NCBI GenBank assembly: GCA_902805675.1 | Contig: CADCTA010000068.1 | Span: 1-64,000, forward strand | Origin: an uncultured Chthoniobacterales bacterium | GTDB taxonomy: Bacteria > Verrucomicrobiota > Verrucomicrobiia > Chthoniobacterales > UBA10450 | Length of the DNA: 64,000 nucleotides | Direction of reading: 5' to 3' | Shown here: positions 18,128-26,457 of the stretch, one piece after another | Position numbering within the stretch: the first letter of the stretch is position 1 | Layout: each line of letters begins with the position of its first letter | Made by a program: the position numbers and the translations under genes | The notes under the pieces: model-generated | What the model was told of the DNA's origin: nothing | The model's database searches: none | What the model saw: only the letters and a program-made list of their open reading frames with translations

Positions 18128-19206
18128 AGCGGTCAACGCCGGCCGAGCTGTTTAGATCAACCTACGCCGGCAAGCGCGTCTTCGTCACCGGTCACACCGG
18201 GTTCAAAGGCGGCTGGCTGTGTGAATGGTTGCTGTCGTTAGGCGCAGAGGTGGCCGGCTACAGCCTCGAGCCGAATACCACACCGGCATTGTTCGATGAG
18301 CTAAAGCTCGCGAACCGTTTGCAGCACCAGATCGGTGACATCCGGGATCCGGCTACTCTCAAGCGAGCGGTGAGCGATTTTCGCCCCGATTTCATCTTCC
18401 ATCTCGCGGCTCAACCGCTCGTGCGGCTCTCCTACTACCAACCGGTGGAGACGTTCGAGACCAACATCATGGGAACCGTGCACCTCCTGGAAGCAGCGGC
18501 TGCCCTGCCGGATCGATGCAGCGTGGTCGTCGTCACGACGGACAAGTGCTACCGCAACAACGAAACCGGCGAAGCCTTCAAGGAGGACGATGCGCTCGGT
18601 GGCCACGATCCCTACAGCGCGAGCAAGGCAGGGACCGAGATCGTCGTCGCTGCCTACCACGACTCGTTCTTCGGAGCCGACAACGCGAAGATTGCGCTCG
18701 CCTCGGCGCGCGCCGGCAACGTGATCGGCGGGGGCGATTGGGCGGTCGATCGCATTATTCCGGACGCGGTGCGGGCACTGGCGGCGAATCAATCGATAAC
18801 AGTGCGCAATCCATCTCACATCCGCCCCTGGCAGCACGTGCTCGATCCGCTCGGTGGCTATTTGTTGCTCGGCGCGCAGATCGGTGATTCGCCTCAATTG
18901 CGGACTGCCTTCAATTTCGGCCCGCACGACACGTCATCGTGCACGGTCCGCGAGCTCGTCGACGAAATTCTAAAGCACTGGCCCGGCTCGTGGCATTCGG
19001 ATGCGCCGCCGTCAGCGGCGAGCGAGATGTCGGTCTTGCGCCTCGCGATTGAAAAGGCGAAATCGCTGCTAGACTGGCAGCCGACGTGGGACTTCGCGCA
19101 GGCGATCGAGCGAACGATCGGCTGGTATCGCAGCCCGGTTGATGCGCAACGCAAGACGCGCGAGCAGATCGAAGAATTTGAAACCCAGATGGCATTTACA
19201 TCGTGA
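18121..19206 (+). CDS. rfbG: CDP-glucose 4,6-dehydratase
   Basis: This 361-residue extended SDR has VTGHTGFKGGWLCEWLL at the nucleotide site, HLAAQPLVRLSY, VVTTDKCYRN, DPYSASKAGTE with the catalytic Tyr-x-x-x-Lys, and RAGNVIGGGDWA. It converts CDP-glucose to CDP-4-keto-6-deoxyglucose, the entry to CDP-linked deoxy- and branched sugars. I use the ATG at 18121, which overlaps rfbF by 7 bases, rather than the frame start at 18091, because the family N-terminus begins shortly after it. It is followed by a C-methyltransferase, RfbC-like epimerase and SDR in the same operon. Confidence 0.95.
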   Translation: MVKRSTPAELFRSTYAGKRVFVTGHTGFKGGWLCEWLLSLGAEVAGYSLEPNTTPALFDELKLANRLQHQIGDIRDPATLKRAVSDFRPDFIFHLAAQPLVRLSYYQPVETFETNIMGTVHLLEAAAALPDRCSVVVVTTDKCYRNNETGEAFKEDDALGGHDPYSASKAGTEIVVAAYHDSFFGADNAKIALASARAGNVIGGGDWAVDRIIPDAVRALAANQSITVRNPSHIRPWQHVLDPLGGYLLLGAQIGDSPQLRTAFNFGPHDTSSCTVRELVDEILKHWPGSWHSDAPPSAASEMSVLRLAIEKAKSLLDWQPTWDFAQAIERTIGWYRSPVDAQRKTREQIEEFETQMAFTS

Positions 19207-20441
19207 GCATGGCTGTTGAATCCACCTGCCGTTCCTGCGGGAGCAATCGTTGCGAGCTCGTCCTCGATCTCGGCAATCAGCCGCTCGCGAACAACTTCCT
19301 GCGCGCTCAGGATCTCGAGAAAGAAGAGCCGCGCTTTCCGCTCCGCGTCGTGGTTTGCACGGCCTGCTGGCTGATGCAGATCACCGAGACGATCCCGTCG
19401 GTCGATCTGTTTCAGCAGTATCTTTATTTTTCGTCGTACTCGGACGCAATGCTGGAGCATGCCCGTCGCGCCGCCGAGCGCTACGCGAGCGAGTTCTCGT
19501 TAGGCGCCGATAATCTCGTGGTGGAAGTTGCCAGCAACGACGGCTATTTGCTGCAGAATTTCGCGCGTTTAAACGTACCGTGTCTCGGAATCGATCCGGC
19601 CGAAAACGTCGCGGCGGTGGCGCAAGAAAAAGGCGTCGAGACGATCGTCGGCTTCTTCGGCGAATCGATGGCGCGGCAACTAGCAACCGAACGGCGCAAA
19701 GCAGACGTCATCCTCGGTAACAACGTCTTCGCGCATGCGCCGGCGATTAATGATTTCGTTGCCGGGCTGCAGGCGCTGCTCGCAGCGCGTGGCCGCGTTA
19801 TCCTCGAGTTCCCATACGCCGTCGACATGGTCGAGGGGAATGAGTTCGACACCGTTTATCACGAGCACATCTTCTATTTTTCGCTTACGGCTTTGAAGCC
19901 AGTCTTCGAGCGGCACGGGTTGGAAATTTTCCATGTCGAGCGCCTGCCGATCCACGGTGGCTCGCTGCGGCTGTTTGCTGGACATCGCGGTGAGTTCGCG
20001 ATCGAGAACTCTGTCGAGATGCTGTCGCTGGAGGAATCCGCAAAGGGTGTCGGAGAGATCGAGTTCTACCATGATGTTTCGCGCGCGGCGCATCACGTGA
20101 AGACGTCCCTCGCACGGCTGCTAGGCGGCCTCAAGAAGATGGGCAAATCGGTCGCGGGCTACGGCGCGTCGGCGAAAGGCAGCACGTTGCTCAACTTTGT
20201 TCAGCCCGATCCCGGGACGCTCGACTTCATCGCCGATCGCAGCCCCCACAAGCGAGACACCTTCACGCCAGGCCTGCATGTGCCCGTCGTCGGACCCGAA
20301 GCTCTGCTCGAGCGCCGGCCTGATTACACGCTGCTGCTGACGTGGAACTTCGCGGCAGAAATTCTGCAACAGCAGCAGGCATATCGGGCAGCCGGAGGGA
20401 AGTTCATCATTCCTGTGCCTCACCTGAAGGTTGTGGAGTGA
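19203..20441 (+). CDS. TylC3-like NDP-sugar C-methyltransferase
   Basis: This 412-residue protein has an N-terminal zinc-type domain (CRSCGSN near residue 9 and VVCTACWLMQ near 55), a SAM-binding domain (VVEVASNDGYLL, GIDPAENVA, GNNVFAHAPAINDFV, EFPYAVDM, DTVYHEHIFYFS) and a C-terminal domain with YGASAKGSTLLN. This three-part order is that of the TylC3/CloU-type sugar C-methyltransferases, which methylate C3 of a 4-keto-6-deoxy NDP-hexose. With rfbF and rfbG directly upstream the likely substrate is CDP-4-keto-6-deoxyglucose, giving a branched CDP-sugar (inference). It starts with GTG overlapping the rfbG stop. Confidence 0.88.
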   Translation: MSMAVESTCRSCGSNRCELVLDLGNQPLANNFLRAQDLEKEEPRFPLRVVVCTACWLMQITETIPSVDLFQQYLYFSSYSDAMLEHARRAAERYASEFSLGADNLVVEVASNDGYLLQNFARLNVPCLGIDPAENVAAVAQEKGVETIVGFFGESMARQLATERRKADVILGNNVFAHAPAINDFVAGLQALLAARGRVILEFPYAVDMVEGNEFDTVYHEHIFYFSLTALKPVFERHGLEIFHVERLPIHGGSLRLFAGHRGEFAIENSVEMLSLEESAKGVGEIEFYHDVSRAAHHVKTSLARLLGGLKKMGKSVAGYGASAKGSTLLNFVQPDPGTLDFIADRSPHKRDTFTPGLHVPVVGPEALLERRPDYTLLLTWNFAAEILQQQQAYRAAGGKFIIPVPHLKVVE

Positions 20442-20974
20442 AGTTTTCGTCGACGCGGTTACCGGGCGTCTGGGTGATCGATCTTGAACCGAGGACGGAT
20501 GAACGTGGCTTGTTTGCCCGCACGTACTGCGATGAGGAATTCGCCGCGCACGGCCTGAACACGCGCTGGCCTCAGGCAAATACCTCATTCACAAAGCGCC
20601 GCGGCATGATCCGCGGCATGCATTTCCAAGCCGAGCCGCACCCGGAGATCAAGGTGGTTCGTTGCACGGCTGGAGCCATTCAGGACGTCGTGGTCGATGT
20701 GCGGTCCAGCTCGTCGACGTTTGGCAAGTGGGAGGCATTCGAGCTCACAGCGGAGAACCGCCGCAGTCTCTACATTCCGGCCGGTTTCGCGCACGGGTTT
20801 CAGTGTCTTGTCGACTCCTGCGAGGTCGCCTACCTGATGTCCGACTACTACGTTGCAGGTCTCGCCGGCGGCGTCCGCTGGAACGACCCGGCGATCGGAA
20901 TCGAGTGGCCGGTGGCCCACTCCGCGGTTTCTGCTCGCGACGCCGAACTTCCTCTGCTGGGCGAGCTGTCGTGA
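20438..20974 (+). CDS. RfbC-like NDP-4-keto-6-deoxysugar 3,5-epimerase
   Basis: This 178-residue cupin-type epimerase has GVWVIDLEPRTDERG, ARTYCDEEF, the catalytic region GMIRGMHFQ with the active His, VVRCTAGAIQDVVVD and IPAGFAHGFQ. It belongs to the dTDP-4-dehydrorhamnose 3,5-epimerase family. Since no dTDP-rhamnose genes (rmlA/B/D) are present and the gene sits in a CDP-sugar operon, it likely acts on the methylated CDP-4-keto sugar (inference). It starts with GTG inside a GTGA overlap with the C-methyltransferase; the longer frame from 20342 is out of family. Confidence 0.88.
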   Translation: MKFSSTRLPGVWVIDLEPRTDERGLFARTYCDEEFAAHGLNTRWPQANTSFTKRRGMIRGMHFQAEPHPEIKVVRCTAGAIQDVVVDVRSSSSTFGKWEAFELTAENRRSLYIPAGFAHGFQCLVDSCEVAYLMSDYYVAGLAGGVRWNDPAIGIEWPVAHSAVSARDAELPLLGELS

Positions 20975-21807
20975 AGATTTACGTGACCGGCGAGTCCGGG
21001 TTTATCGGCTCTGCCTTTTGCAGGCTCGCAGGGAAACGCGGCCATGTGGTCAGAGGACTCGCGCCGGCGCGGCTTGAGAACCCGCCTTGGGAAGAGATCA
21101 AGCAGTTCGCTCCCGATGCATGCGTGCACACAGCGTGGATCGCCACTCCAGGGCAGTATCTCACGGCCGAGAGCAACCGCGATTACGCGGAGTGGAGCAT
21201 CGCGTTTCTGCGGCAGATGTCCGCGCTGGGAACGCGACACCTGGTCGCCCTCGGCACGTGTATCGAGTATGCGCCGTCTTCTGCGCCGCTGAGGGAGGGA
21301 GCGAGTCCTCTCGGTCCGACTTCGCCTTACGCGGTCAGCAAAGACAGGGTCCGCCAGGCGATGGAAGCAGACGCAGGCGAGGGGAACTGCACCTTCGCGT
21401 GGGCGCGCATTTTCTACCCGTATGGGGTAGGGGAACACCCGCGACGGCTATCCAGCATCATCGCGAAGTCGTTGATGGAAGATCGCGAGGTGGTGCTGAA
21501 CACGCCCGCAAGCGTGAAGGATTACATCTACATCGACGATGTGGCGTCGGCTCTGCTCGCGATTGCCGAAGCCGGCTACAACGGCCCGGTAAATGTCGGT
21601 TCCGGCACCGGCACTGAAGTGCGGGCGATCGCAGCCACGCTGGCGCAGCTGCTCGGCAGATCGCATCTCGTGCGTGAACCCGACGTCGCATCGCCGGACG
21701 AGTACCCGTTCGTCGTCGCGGACACGTCGGTGCTTCGAGGGCTCGGCTGGCGCCCGGACGTGTCGCTGCGCGACGGCCTGCAAAAGCTAGTGGAGGCCCT
21801 ATCGTGA
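20971..21807 (+). CDS. NAD-dependent epimerase/4-ketoreductase (SDR)
   Basis: This 278-residue protein has a nucleotide-binding motif VTGESGFIGSAF, ALGTCIEY, the catalytic SPYAVSK pair, ARIFYPYGVGEH and a late DYIYIDDVASALLAI. It is an extended SDR and probably the last, 4-keto-reducing step of the CDP-sugar branch encoded upstream (rfbF, rfbG, C-methyltransferase, RfbC-like epimerase). It begins with GTG, overlapping the previous stop (GTGA), and ends with another GTGA overlap into the next glycosyltransferase. Confidence 0.85.
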   Translation: MKIYVTGESGFIGSAFCRLAGKRGHVVRGLAPARLENPPWEEIKQFAPDACVHTAWIATPGQYLTAESNRDYAEWSIAFLRQMSALGTRHLVALGTCIEYAPSSAPLREGASPLGPTSPYAVSKDRVRQAMEADAGEGNCTFAWARIFYPYGVGEHPRRLSSIIAKSLMEDREVVLNTPASVKDYIYIDDVASALLAIAEAGYNGPVNVGSGTGTEVRAIAATLAQLLGRSHLVREPDVASPDEYPFVVADTSVLRGLGWRPDVSLRDGLQKLVEALS

Positions 21808-22640
21808 CGCCGATGTCTCCATTGGTCTCGGTCTGCATTCCGGTTTACAACGCGGAGCCGTACCTCGCGGAGACGTTCGCCTCCGTGCTCGGGCAAACGT
21901 ATGCAAATTGGGAGATGATCATCGTCGAGAACTGCTCGACCGATAATTCCCGCGCGCTCATCCAGCGACTGATCGACGATGCGCACGACGCAAGGATCCG
22001 CGTCTACACGAATGACACGCACCTCGACATGGCGGGGAACATGAATCGTGCGTTGTCGCTGGCGGGCGGCGAATACGTGAAGCTGCTCTGCGCAGACGAT
22101 ACGATTGTGCCGCATTGTCTCGCTAGGCAGGTCGACGCGTTGCAACAGCACACCACGGCTGTGCTCGCGGGTTGTAGTCGCAACATCACGGCGCCGGACG
22201 GAAAGACTTTGCTCGTGCGGTCGTCCTTCGCGGAAACAGCGCTTTATAAGGGGCGGACGGTGATCGAGCGCTGCATCCGCTCGGCGACCAATCTGATCGG
22301 CGAGCCGACTTCTGTGCTGCTGCGTTCCTCGGTGCTGAAGATCGAGCCCCACCTGAGCGAACACGGCCGGTACTGGATCGACTTCGAGCTCTGGAGCCGG
22401 CTGCTGCTCCACGGCGACATGTTCTACGACAAGGAGCCGCTCGCGCAGTTCCGTCTGCACGGCGGGGCCGCCACGCGCACTTTTCAGCGGGCCACCGTCG
22501 ATGATTTTCTCGCCATCGCTGATCGTATACTAAGCCGCACCGGCGGCAGGCTCACTGCGCCGCAGCGCGCCTGGGTCCACGTGAAAATCCGCCTGATGCA
22601 CATCGCGCGTCGGCTGCTTTATCGCCGCGTTGCAGGTTAG
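21804..22640 (+). CDS. GT2 family glycosyltransferase
   Basis: This 278-residue GT-A protein has VSVCIPVYNAEPYL, IIVENCSTDNS, LLCADDTIVP (metal-binding Asp-Asp) and a late YWIDFELWSRLL with the probable catalytic acid. It is soluble and cytoplasmic and probably transfers the sugar made by the operon upstream (inference from a GTGA overlap with the SDR). Acceptor unknown. Confidence 0.88.
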   Translation: MTPMSPLVSVCIPVYNAEPYLAETFASVLGQTYANWEMIIVENCSTDNSRALIQRLIDDAHDARIRVYTNDTHLDMAGNMNRALSLAGGEYVKLLCADDTIVPHCLARQVDALQQHTTAVLAGCSRNITAPDGKTLLVRSSFAETALYKGRTVIERCIRSATNLIGEPTSVLLRSSVLKIEPHLSEHGRYWIDFELWSRLLLHGDMFYDKEPLAQFRLHGGAATRTFQRATVDDFLAIADRILSRTGGRLTAPQRAWVHVKIRLMHIARRLLYRRVAG

Positions 22641-22650
22641 GGAGACACGA

Positions 22651-23121
22651 GTGGTGACCGAGCAACTACACGGCAGCGAGCAGGAGAGTCGACAAGCACC
22701 GGCGGCGTCGCCACTCACGGGCACGTCGATGCGGGAGTTCATCCGCTTCATCATCTTCGGCACGCTGAACACATTCCTCAGCTACTCGATCTACGTCGCG
22801 CTCCTGTTCGTCGTCAGCTATCCGGTCGCCTACACCCTTTCGTTCGTCGCAGGCATGTTCATTTCCTACTGCCTGAATGCACGCTTCGTGTTTCACGAGA
22901 AGCTGCGATTGTCGCGCGCCTTGCAGTATCCGGTCGTCTACCTTGTGCAGTACGCGATCGGTCTCGTGATGATGTACCTCCTGGTCGAGGTGGCGCATGT
23001 GAGCAAGTTTCTCGCGCCCTTCTTTGTCGTGATGCTTACCGTTCCCATCACCTACAAGCTGAGTCGCTACGTGATAAAGCGCGGGCAGAATGGAGAATCA
23101 GTGCCCGCAGCCGGTCCATGA
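22651..23121 (+). CDS. GtrA-like membrane protein
   Basis: This protein of about 156 residues has a polar N-terminus and four hydrophobic segments, with EFIRFIIFGTLNTFLSYSIY at helix 1, CLNARFVFHEK between helices 2 and 3, and YKLSRYVI at the end, as in the GtrA/PF04138 family of putative polyprenyl-phosphate-sugar flippases. It may act with the GtrB-like enzyme at 15491. I start at the GTG at 22651, preceded at 6 bases by GGGAG; a TTG at 22630 and GTG at 22654 are alternatives. Its stop overlaps the next start (ATGA). Confidence 0.85.
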   Translation: MVTEQLHGSEQESRQAPAASPLTGTSMREFIRFIIFGTLNTFLSYSIYVALLFVVSYPVAYTLSFVAGMFISYCLNARFVFHEKLRLSRALQYPVVYLVQYAIGLVMMYLLVEVAHVSKFLAPFFVVMLTVPITYKLSRYVIKRGQNGESVPAAGP

Positions 23122-24524
23122 TCGACCCACAGCCCGCTCCGCAGACGCAGGTCGTTGCGAGTCAGGCCGAAAGCCGGATTCAGCTGGCGCGGCGCTGGCC
23201 CGGTAAAAGCGTTGGCGCGGCCGTTGTGCTCGCTGGTCTGACCTTGCTCGTCATCGGCCTTCAGTTCTCTTATCTCCGCACCGTGAGCACGTCGATCCCG
23301 CACCAGGACGAGTGGATGCTGCTCGACGCCATGTTCCAGTCGTTCGACTCGAACAACGTGGTGGGCTGGCTTTTTCACAGCAGGAACGGGCACTTTGGGC
23401 TGACAGGGAAGCTGAGCTACCTGCTGTCGCTCCAGTTCTTCTCGTTAGACCTGGCGCCACTCCGGTTCCTCAATTTTCCCGTCTGTCTGCTCGGTCTGGT
23501 GCTTTCCGCGCGCGTGGTCATGCAGCATGTCAGCCAACCAGCGATCCGCTGGTGCGTGATCTCAGGCGCGGCGCTGCTGCTGTTCAACCTCTGCATGTGG
23601 GAGCACTTCTCGCAGGGCTCTGCGTTCGCAACGATCCTGGCCGCCGTGATCGGCGGGGCCGGGTTGTACTACGTCGTGCGGGCGCTTTATGCAGAGCGCG
23701 CACGCATCAAGAATCTGACCGTCGCGTTTGTCTGGATTATCTTCGCAATCCTGTCGTTCGGCATTGGCTACGCGGCGTTGGCCGCGGCGTTTGCGCTGGT
23801 AACGCTCTGGCTGTCGAAGCGACTGATCGGCACACAGCCCGTGGGATGGTCGCGACCGGCGATCTTGGGCGCTGCGGCTGTGGCCGCCACTCTTGCGCTG
23901 CTGTCACACCCGCTACTGAACCTTGGACTTCCGCTCCGCGGCTATCTCTACCACTTTCTTCTCGTGGCTGGAGCGATTTGGGCAAGCCCGTTTGAGAACC
24001 CGCCGCTCGCGCAGAAGATCGCCTACATCTGCGGCCTGGCGGTCTTCTCCGTCTCGCTTTACGCGCTGGCGGATTTTGTGACGAGTGATCGCAGGCGCGC
24101 GGAAGGGTTCCGGGCATTTGGCATCGCCATCATTCTGTTCGGACTCGGCGCTTGTGCTGCCGTCGCTGCAGCACGGCCAGGCTTGCCGGAGCAGGAGTTC
24201 CTGTCGTCGCGCTATACGCTTCAGACTTCGATTGCCGCGCTTGGGCTTCTCTTCTACTTCGCGACGAAGAGTCGCGTGTTGCTGGGACAGCTGTGGAGCT
24301 TCGTCGCCATTGGCTACCTGTTTGCCACCGTTGAAGAATGGCAGACCGGCCCATTTCGCCCCGCTGTCTACGAGAGTATCGAGGCAACGGTGCGACGGAT
24401 CGAGACCGTGCCGGACGCAGAGCTGGCTTCCTCGTTGTACTGGAACGAGGATCTCGCGCCAATCCGCAGAGTTGCGACCCGTCTGGAGCGGGACCGCCTC
24501 AACGTTTTTCGAAACGACCGCTGA
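23118..24524 (+). CDS. Polytopic membrane protein, glycan locus
   Basis: This 468-residue protein has about ten hydrophobic segments. After the first helix there is a periplasmic-type loop with IPHQDEWMLLD and SRNGHFGLTGKLSY; acidic residues here are placed as in GT-C glycosyltransferases, but I do not recognise the family. It resembles the protein at 41229-42809 in topology and in the first loop (an NGH motif before the second helix). It is coupled to the GtrA-like gene by an ATGA overlap and may be a lipid-linked sugar transferase. Function unassigned. Confidence 0.7.
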   Translation: MIDPQPAPQTQVVASQAESRIQLARRWPGKSVGAAVVLAGLTLLVIGLQFSYLRTVSTSIPHQDEWMLLDAMFQSFDSNNVVGWLFHSRNGHFGLTGKLSYLLSLQFFSLDLAPLRFLNFPVCLLGLVLSARVVMQHVSQPAIRWCVISGAALLLFNLCMWEHFSQGSAFATILAAVIGGAGLYYVVRALYAERARIKNLTVAFVWIIFAILSFGIGYAALAAAFALVTLWLSKRLIGTQPVGWSRPAILGAAAVAATLALLSHPLLNLGLPLRGYLYHFLLVAGAIWASPFENPPLAQKIAYICGLAVFSVSLYALADFVTSDRRRAEGFRAFGIAIILFGLGACAAVAAARPGLPEQEFLSSRYTLQTSIAALGLLFYFATKSRVLLGQLWSFVAIGYLFATVEEWQTGPFRPAVYESIEATVRRIETVPDAELASSLYWNEDLAPIRRVATRLERDRLNVFRNDR

Positions 24525-24536
24525 CGAGCCAATTCT

Positions 24537-25331
24537 ATGTCGCAACGATCACCAGATTTCCTGACCGGCCTCAAAGAGCGGGCCCGCTACTACGCAGAAG
24601 AGCTCGCTGCGAAACGGCGCGAGCTCGCGCCGCCGGAGTTCTGGTATCCCTACGGCACGATGACGAATGTCGACTTTCTCGATCAGCTGCTGACGGGTGA
24701 GAATCGCGATCTCCTCAGGAACATCGATCCGAAACGCGCGGCAGACATCGGCGCGGCAGACGGCGATATCTCGTTCTTCCTCGAGCACGAAGGCTGGCAG
24801 ATGAGCATCATCGATAACGCGCCGACGAACTGGAATGGCTTGCGTGGCGCGAAGCTGTTCAAAGAAGCGACGGGTTCCAGCGTCCAGATCGTGGAGATGG
24901 ATCTCGATTCGCAGTTCACGTTCACAGAGCGCTACGAGCTCGTCTTCTTCATGGGGATCTTGTACCATCTGAAGAACCCGTTCTACGTGCTCGAACGTCT
25001 GGCGCAGCACACCCATTATGCCATCCTCAGCACACGCATCATGCGCTGGAGCAAGCCGCCGCCGGCCGCAGCCGAGGGAGAGCTTGAATCCGAGCGTCAG
25101 CTGCTAGAGCATCTTCCCGTCGCGTATCTGCTCGGGCCGACCGAGTGCAACAATGACGCGACGAACTACTGGATTTTCTCCGAGGCCGGGCTGCGCCGAA
25201 TTCTCGACCGCTCGGGCTGGGACGTCGCGGATTACATGGTGCTCGGCGCGGCAGAAGATGCTGATCCGTTCAGTGCGCAGGGCGACGCGCGTGCGTTCGC
25301 GTTGCTGCGGAGCCGCGTCTTCGCGACGTGA
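24537..25331 (+). CDS. SAM-dependent methyltransferase, CmoB-like fold
   Basis: This 264-residue protein has an N-terminal helical stretch, FWYPYGTM, then SAM motif I ADIGAADGDISFFLE, a second motif VEMDLDSQF and FFMGILYHLKNPFYVLERL, the last characteristic of DUF1698/CmoB-like and related class I methyltransferases. Two Cys positions seen in glycan methyltransferases are absent. It ends the plus-strand run of the CDP-sugar operon, 12 bases after the membrane protein, so a glycan substrate is likelier than tRNA (inference). Confidence 0.8.
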   Translation: MSQRSPDFLTGLKERARYYAEELAAKRRELAPPEFWYPYGTMTNVDFLDQLLTGENRDLLRNIDPKRAADIGAADGDISFFLEHEGWQMSIIDNAPTNWNGLRGAKLFKEATGSSVQIVEMDLDSQFTFTERYELVFFMGILYHLKNPFYVLERLAQHTHYAILSTRIMRWSKPPPAAAEGELESERQLLEHLPVAYLLGPTECNNDATNYWIFSEAGLRRILDRSGWDVADYMVLGAAEDADPFSAQGDARAFALLRSRVFAT

Positions 25332-25356
25332 CGGGCGGCCGGTCTGCGCCGACGCG

Positions 25357-25923
25357 TTAGGCGCGCTTCAGCACTGCGATCTTGAACAGATAGATTCCGA
25401 GCACGCGTGAATCGGAACTGTGACCGAGGGAGAGCGGAGAAGCCGCGCGTGGGACGCGAAACTCGATCTGGAGCTGAGCCGAGCCGGTGGATTCCGCGGG
25501 CACGTCGACCTCGAATTCGGCAGGTGCGCTCACCTGGAGATCGGCGGCTTTCACGCCGTTGACGAATACCTGCACATCCTGCGCCGGTAAGTCGGGCGGG
25601 TTGACCATTCCACCGAGCATCATCTTGAGCTTCAGGGGTCCTGGGTCGGCGGCGATCGGCAGGACGAGCTTTGCTGATTCTCCTTCCGTCCACGTGAAGG
25701 GCATCCCCGGGTCTGGTCCGGTCCACCCGGAAGTCCGGTAGCGCTCGCCACCTTTTCCGTGGGCGAAATCGACGGTCTTCCCCATTACGCTCGTAGCCGT
25801 CGCCCACTCGCCGATCAACTGCTCGGGCGTAACAGGCGTCCAGGAACGCTTCGGCGGCTCGCAGCCGACGCAGAAGACCATCGCGGTAGCGGCGACAAGC
25901 GCGAGCCCGCGAATGTTGCGCAT
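25357..25923 (-). CDS. Lipoprotein with DUF7024-like domain
   Basis: This protein of about 188 residues has a signal peptide ending FCVGC (lipobox) and a mature beta-rich part with FTWTEGESAKLVLPI, VNPPDLPAQDVQVFVNG and the final SPLSLGHS...SRVLGIYLFKI signature shared with the proteins at 476-1117, 3544-5595 and 35155-35757. I start at the ATG at 25923, with GGAG just upstream. It partners the lipoprotein gene upstream at 25959-26381, 35 bases away on the same strand. Function unknown; probably a periplasmic or surface glycan-associated protein. Confidence 0.7.
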   Translation of the reverse strand: MRNIRGLALVAATAMVFCVGCEPPKRSWTPVTPEQLIGEWATATSVMGKTVDFAHGKGGERYRTSGWTGPDPGMPFTWTEGESAKLVLPIAADPGPLKLKMMLGGMVNPPDLPAQDVQVFVNGVKAADLQVSAPAEFEVDVPAESTGSAQLQIEFRVPRAASPLSLGHSSDSRVLGIYLFKIAVLKRA

Positions 25924-25958
25924 CCGCTCTCCGCCGCGATGCGTCGCCGCAGGCGGTG

Positions 25959-26381
25959 TCACTTCGTGGCGGTAACGTTCAGGCGCGCGAGCAGCTGCTG
26001 GCGCTCAGCGTTGTTATAGAGCCGGAACTCGTAAGTGTGGTCGGCCTGGATCCACGGCGCTTCTGACGAGCCCTTCGGCTCTTTTGCGAAGAGCGCTTCT
26101 GCGCCTCCGTCGGTGACGACGTAGACCGCCGCGTCCGGGTTCGCACCAGCCGCGCCAGCTTCCCACGCAATGGTTGTCTTGCCCGGGCCGCCGGACGTGG
26201 GGACCGGATTCGGCGTCGCGGTGAGTGTGACGCCCGGCTGCGGAGCAGGGTCGGCGGGCGAAGCGTTCTTGCTTGCCGGCGATCCGCCGCTGGTCGCCGG
26301 TGTGGTGGAGTTTTCGCCGCAGCCCGTAAGTAAGCCGATACTGCACGCGCACAAAAGGAGAACAGCCGGTCTCAAATTCAT
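25959..26381 (-). CDS. Lipoprotein with Ig-like domain of glycan loci
   Basis: This 140-residue protein has a lipoprotein signal peptide with the lipobox LLTGC, a Ser/Pro/Ala-rich spacer, and then one small Ig-like domain: ATPNPVPT, TTIAWEAG, VYVVTDGGAEALFA, APWI and YEFRLYN. I recall such short domains beside glycosyltransferases in many bacteria; their function is unknown. It lies between a second lipoprotein gene and the GT2-GT4 gene, all on the minus strand, 77 bases after the latter. Confidence 0.7.
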   Translation of the reverse strand: MNLRPAVLLLCACSIGLLTGCGENSTTPATSGGSPASKNASPADPAPQPGVTLTATPNPVPTSGGPGKTTIAWEAGAAGANPDAAVYVVTDGGAEALFAKEPKGSSEAPWIQADHTYEFRLYNNAERQQLLARLNVTATK

Positions 26382-26457
26382 TCCAAGGTATCCAGTCGAT
26401 CCGCGCGGTTTGCAATGCGGTTTCGCTCTCTCGCGGAGCGTTGTGCGGCTCCGCGCT

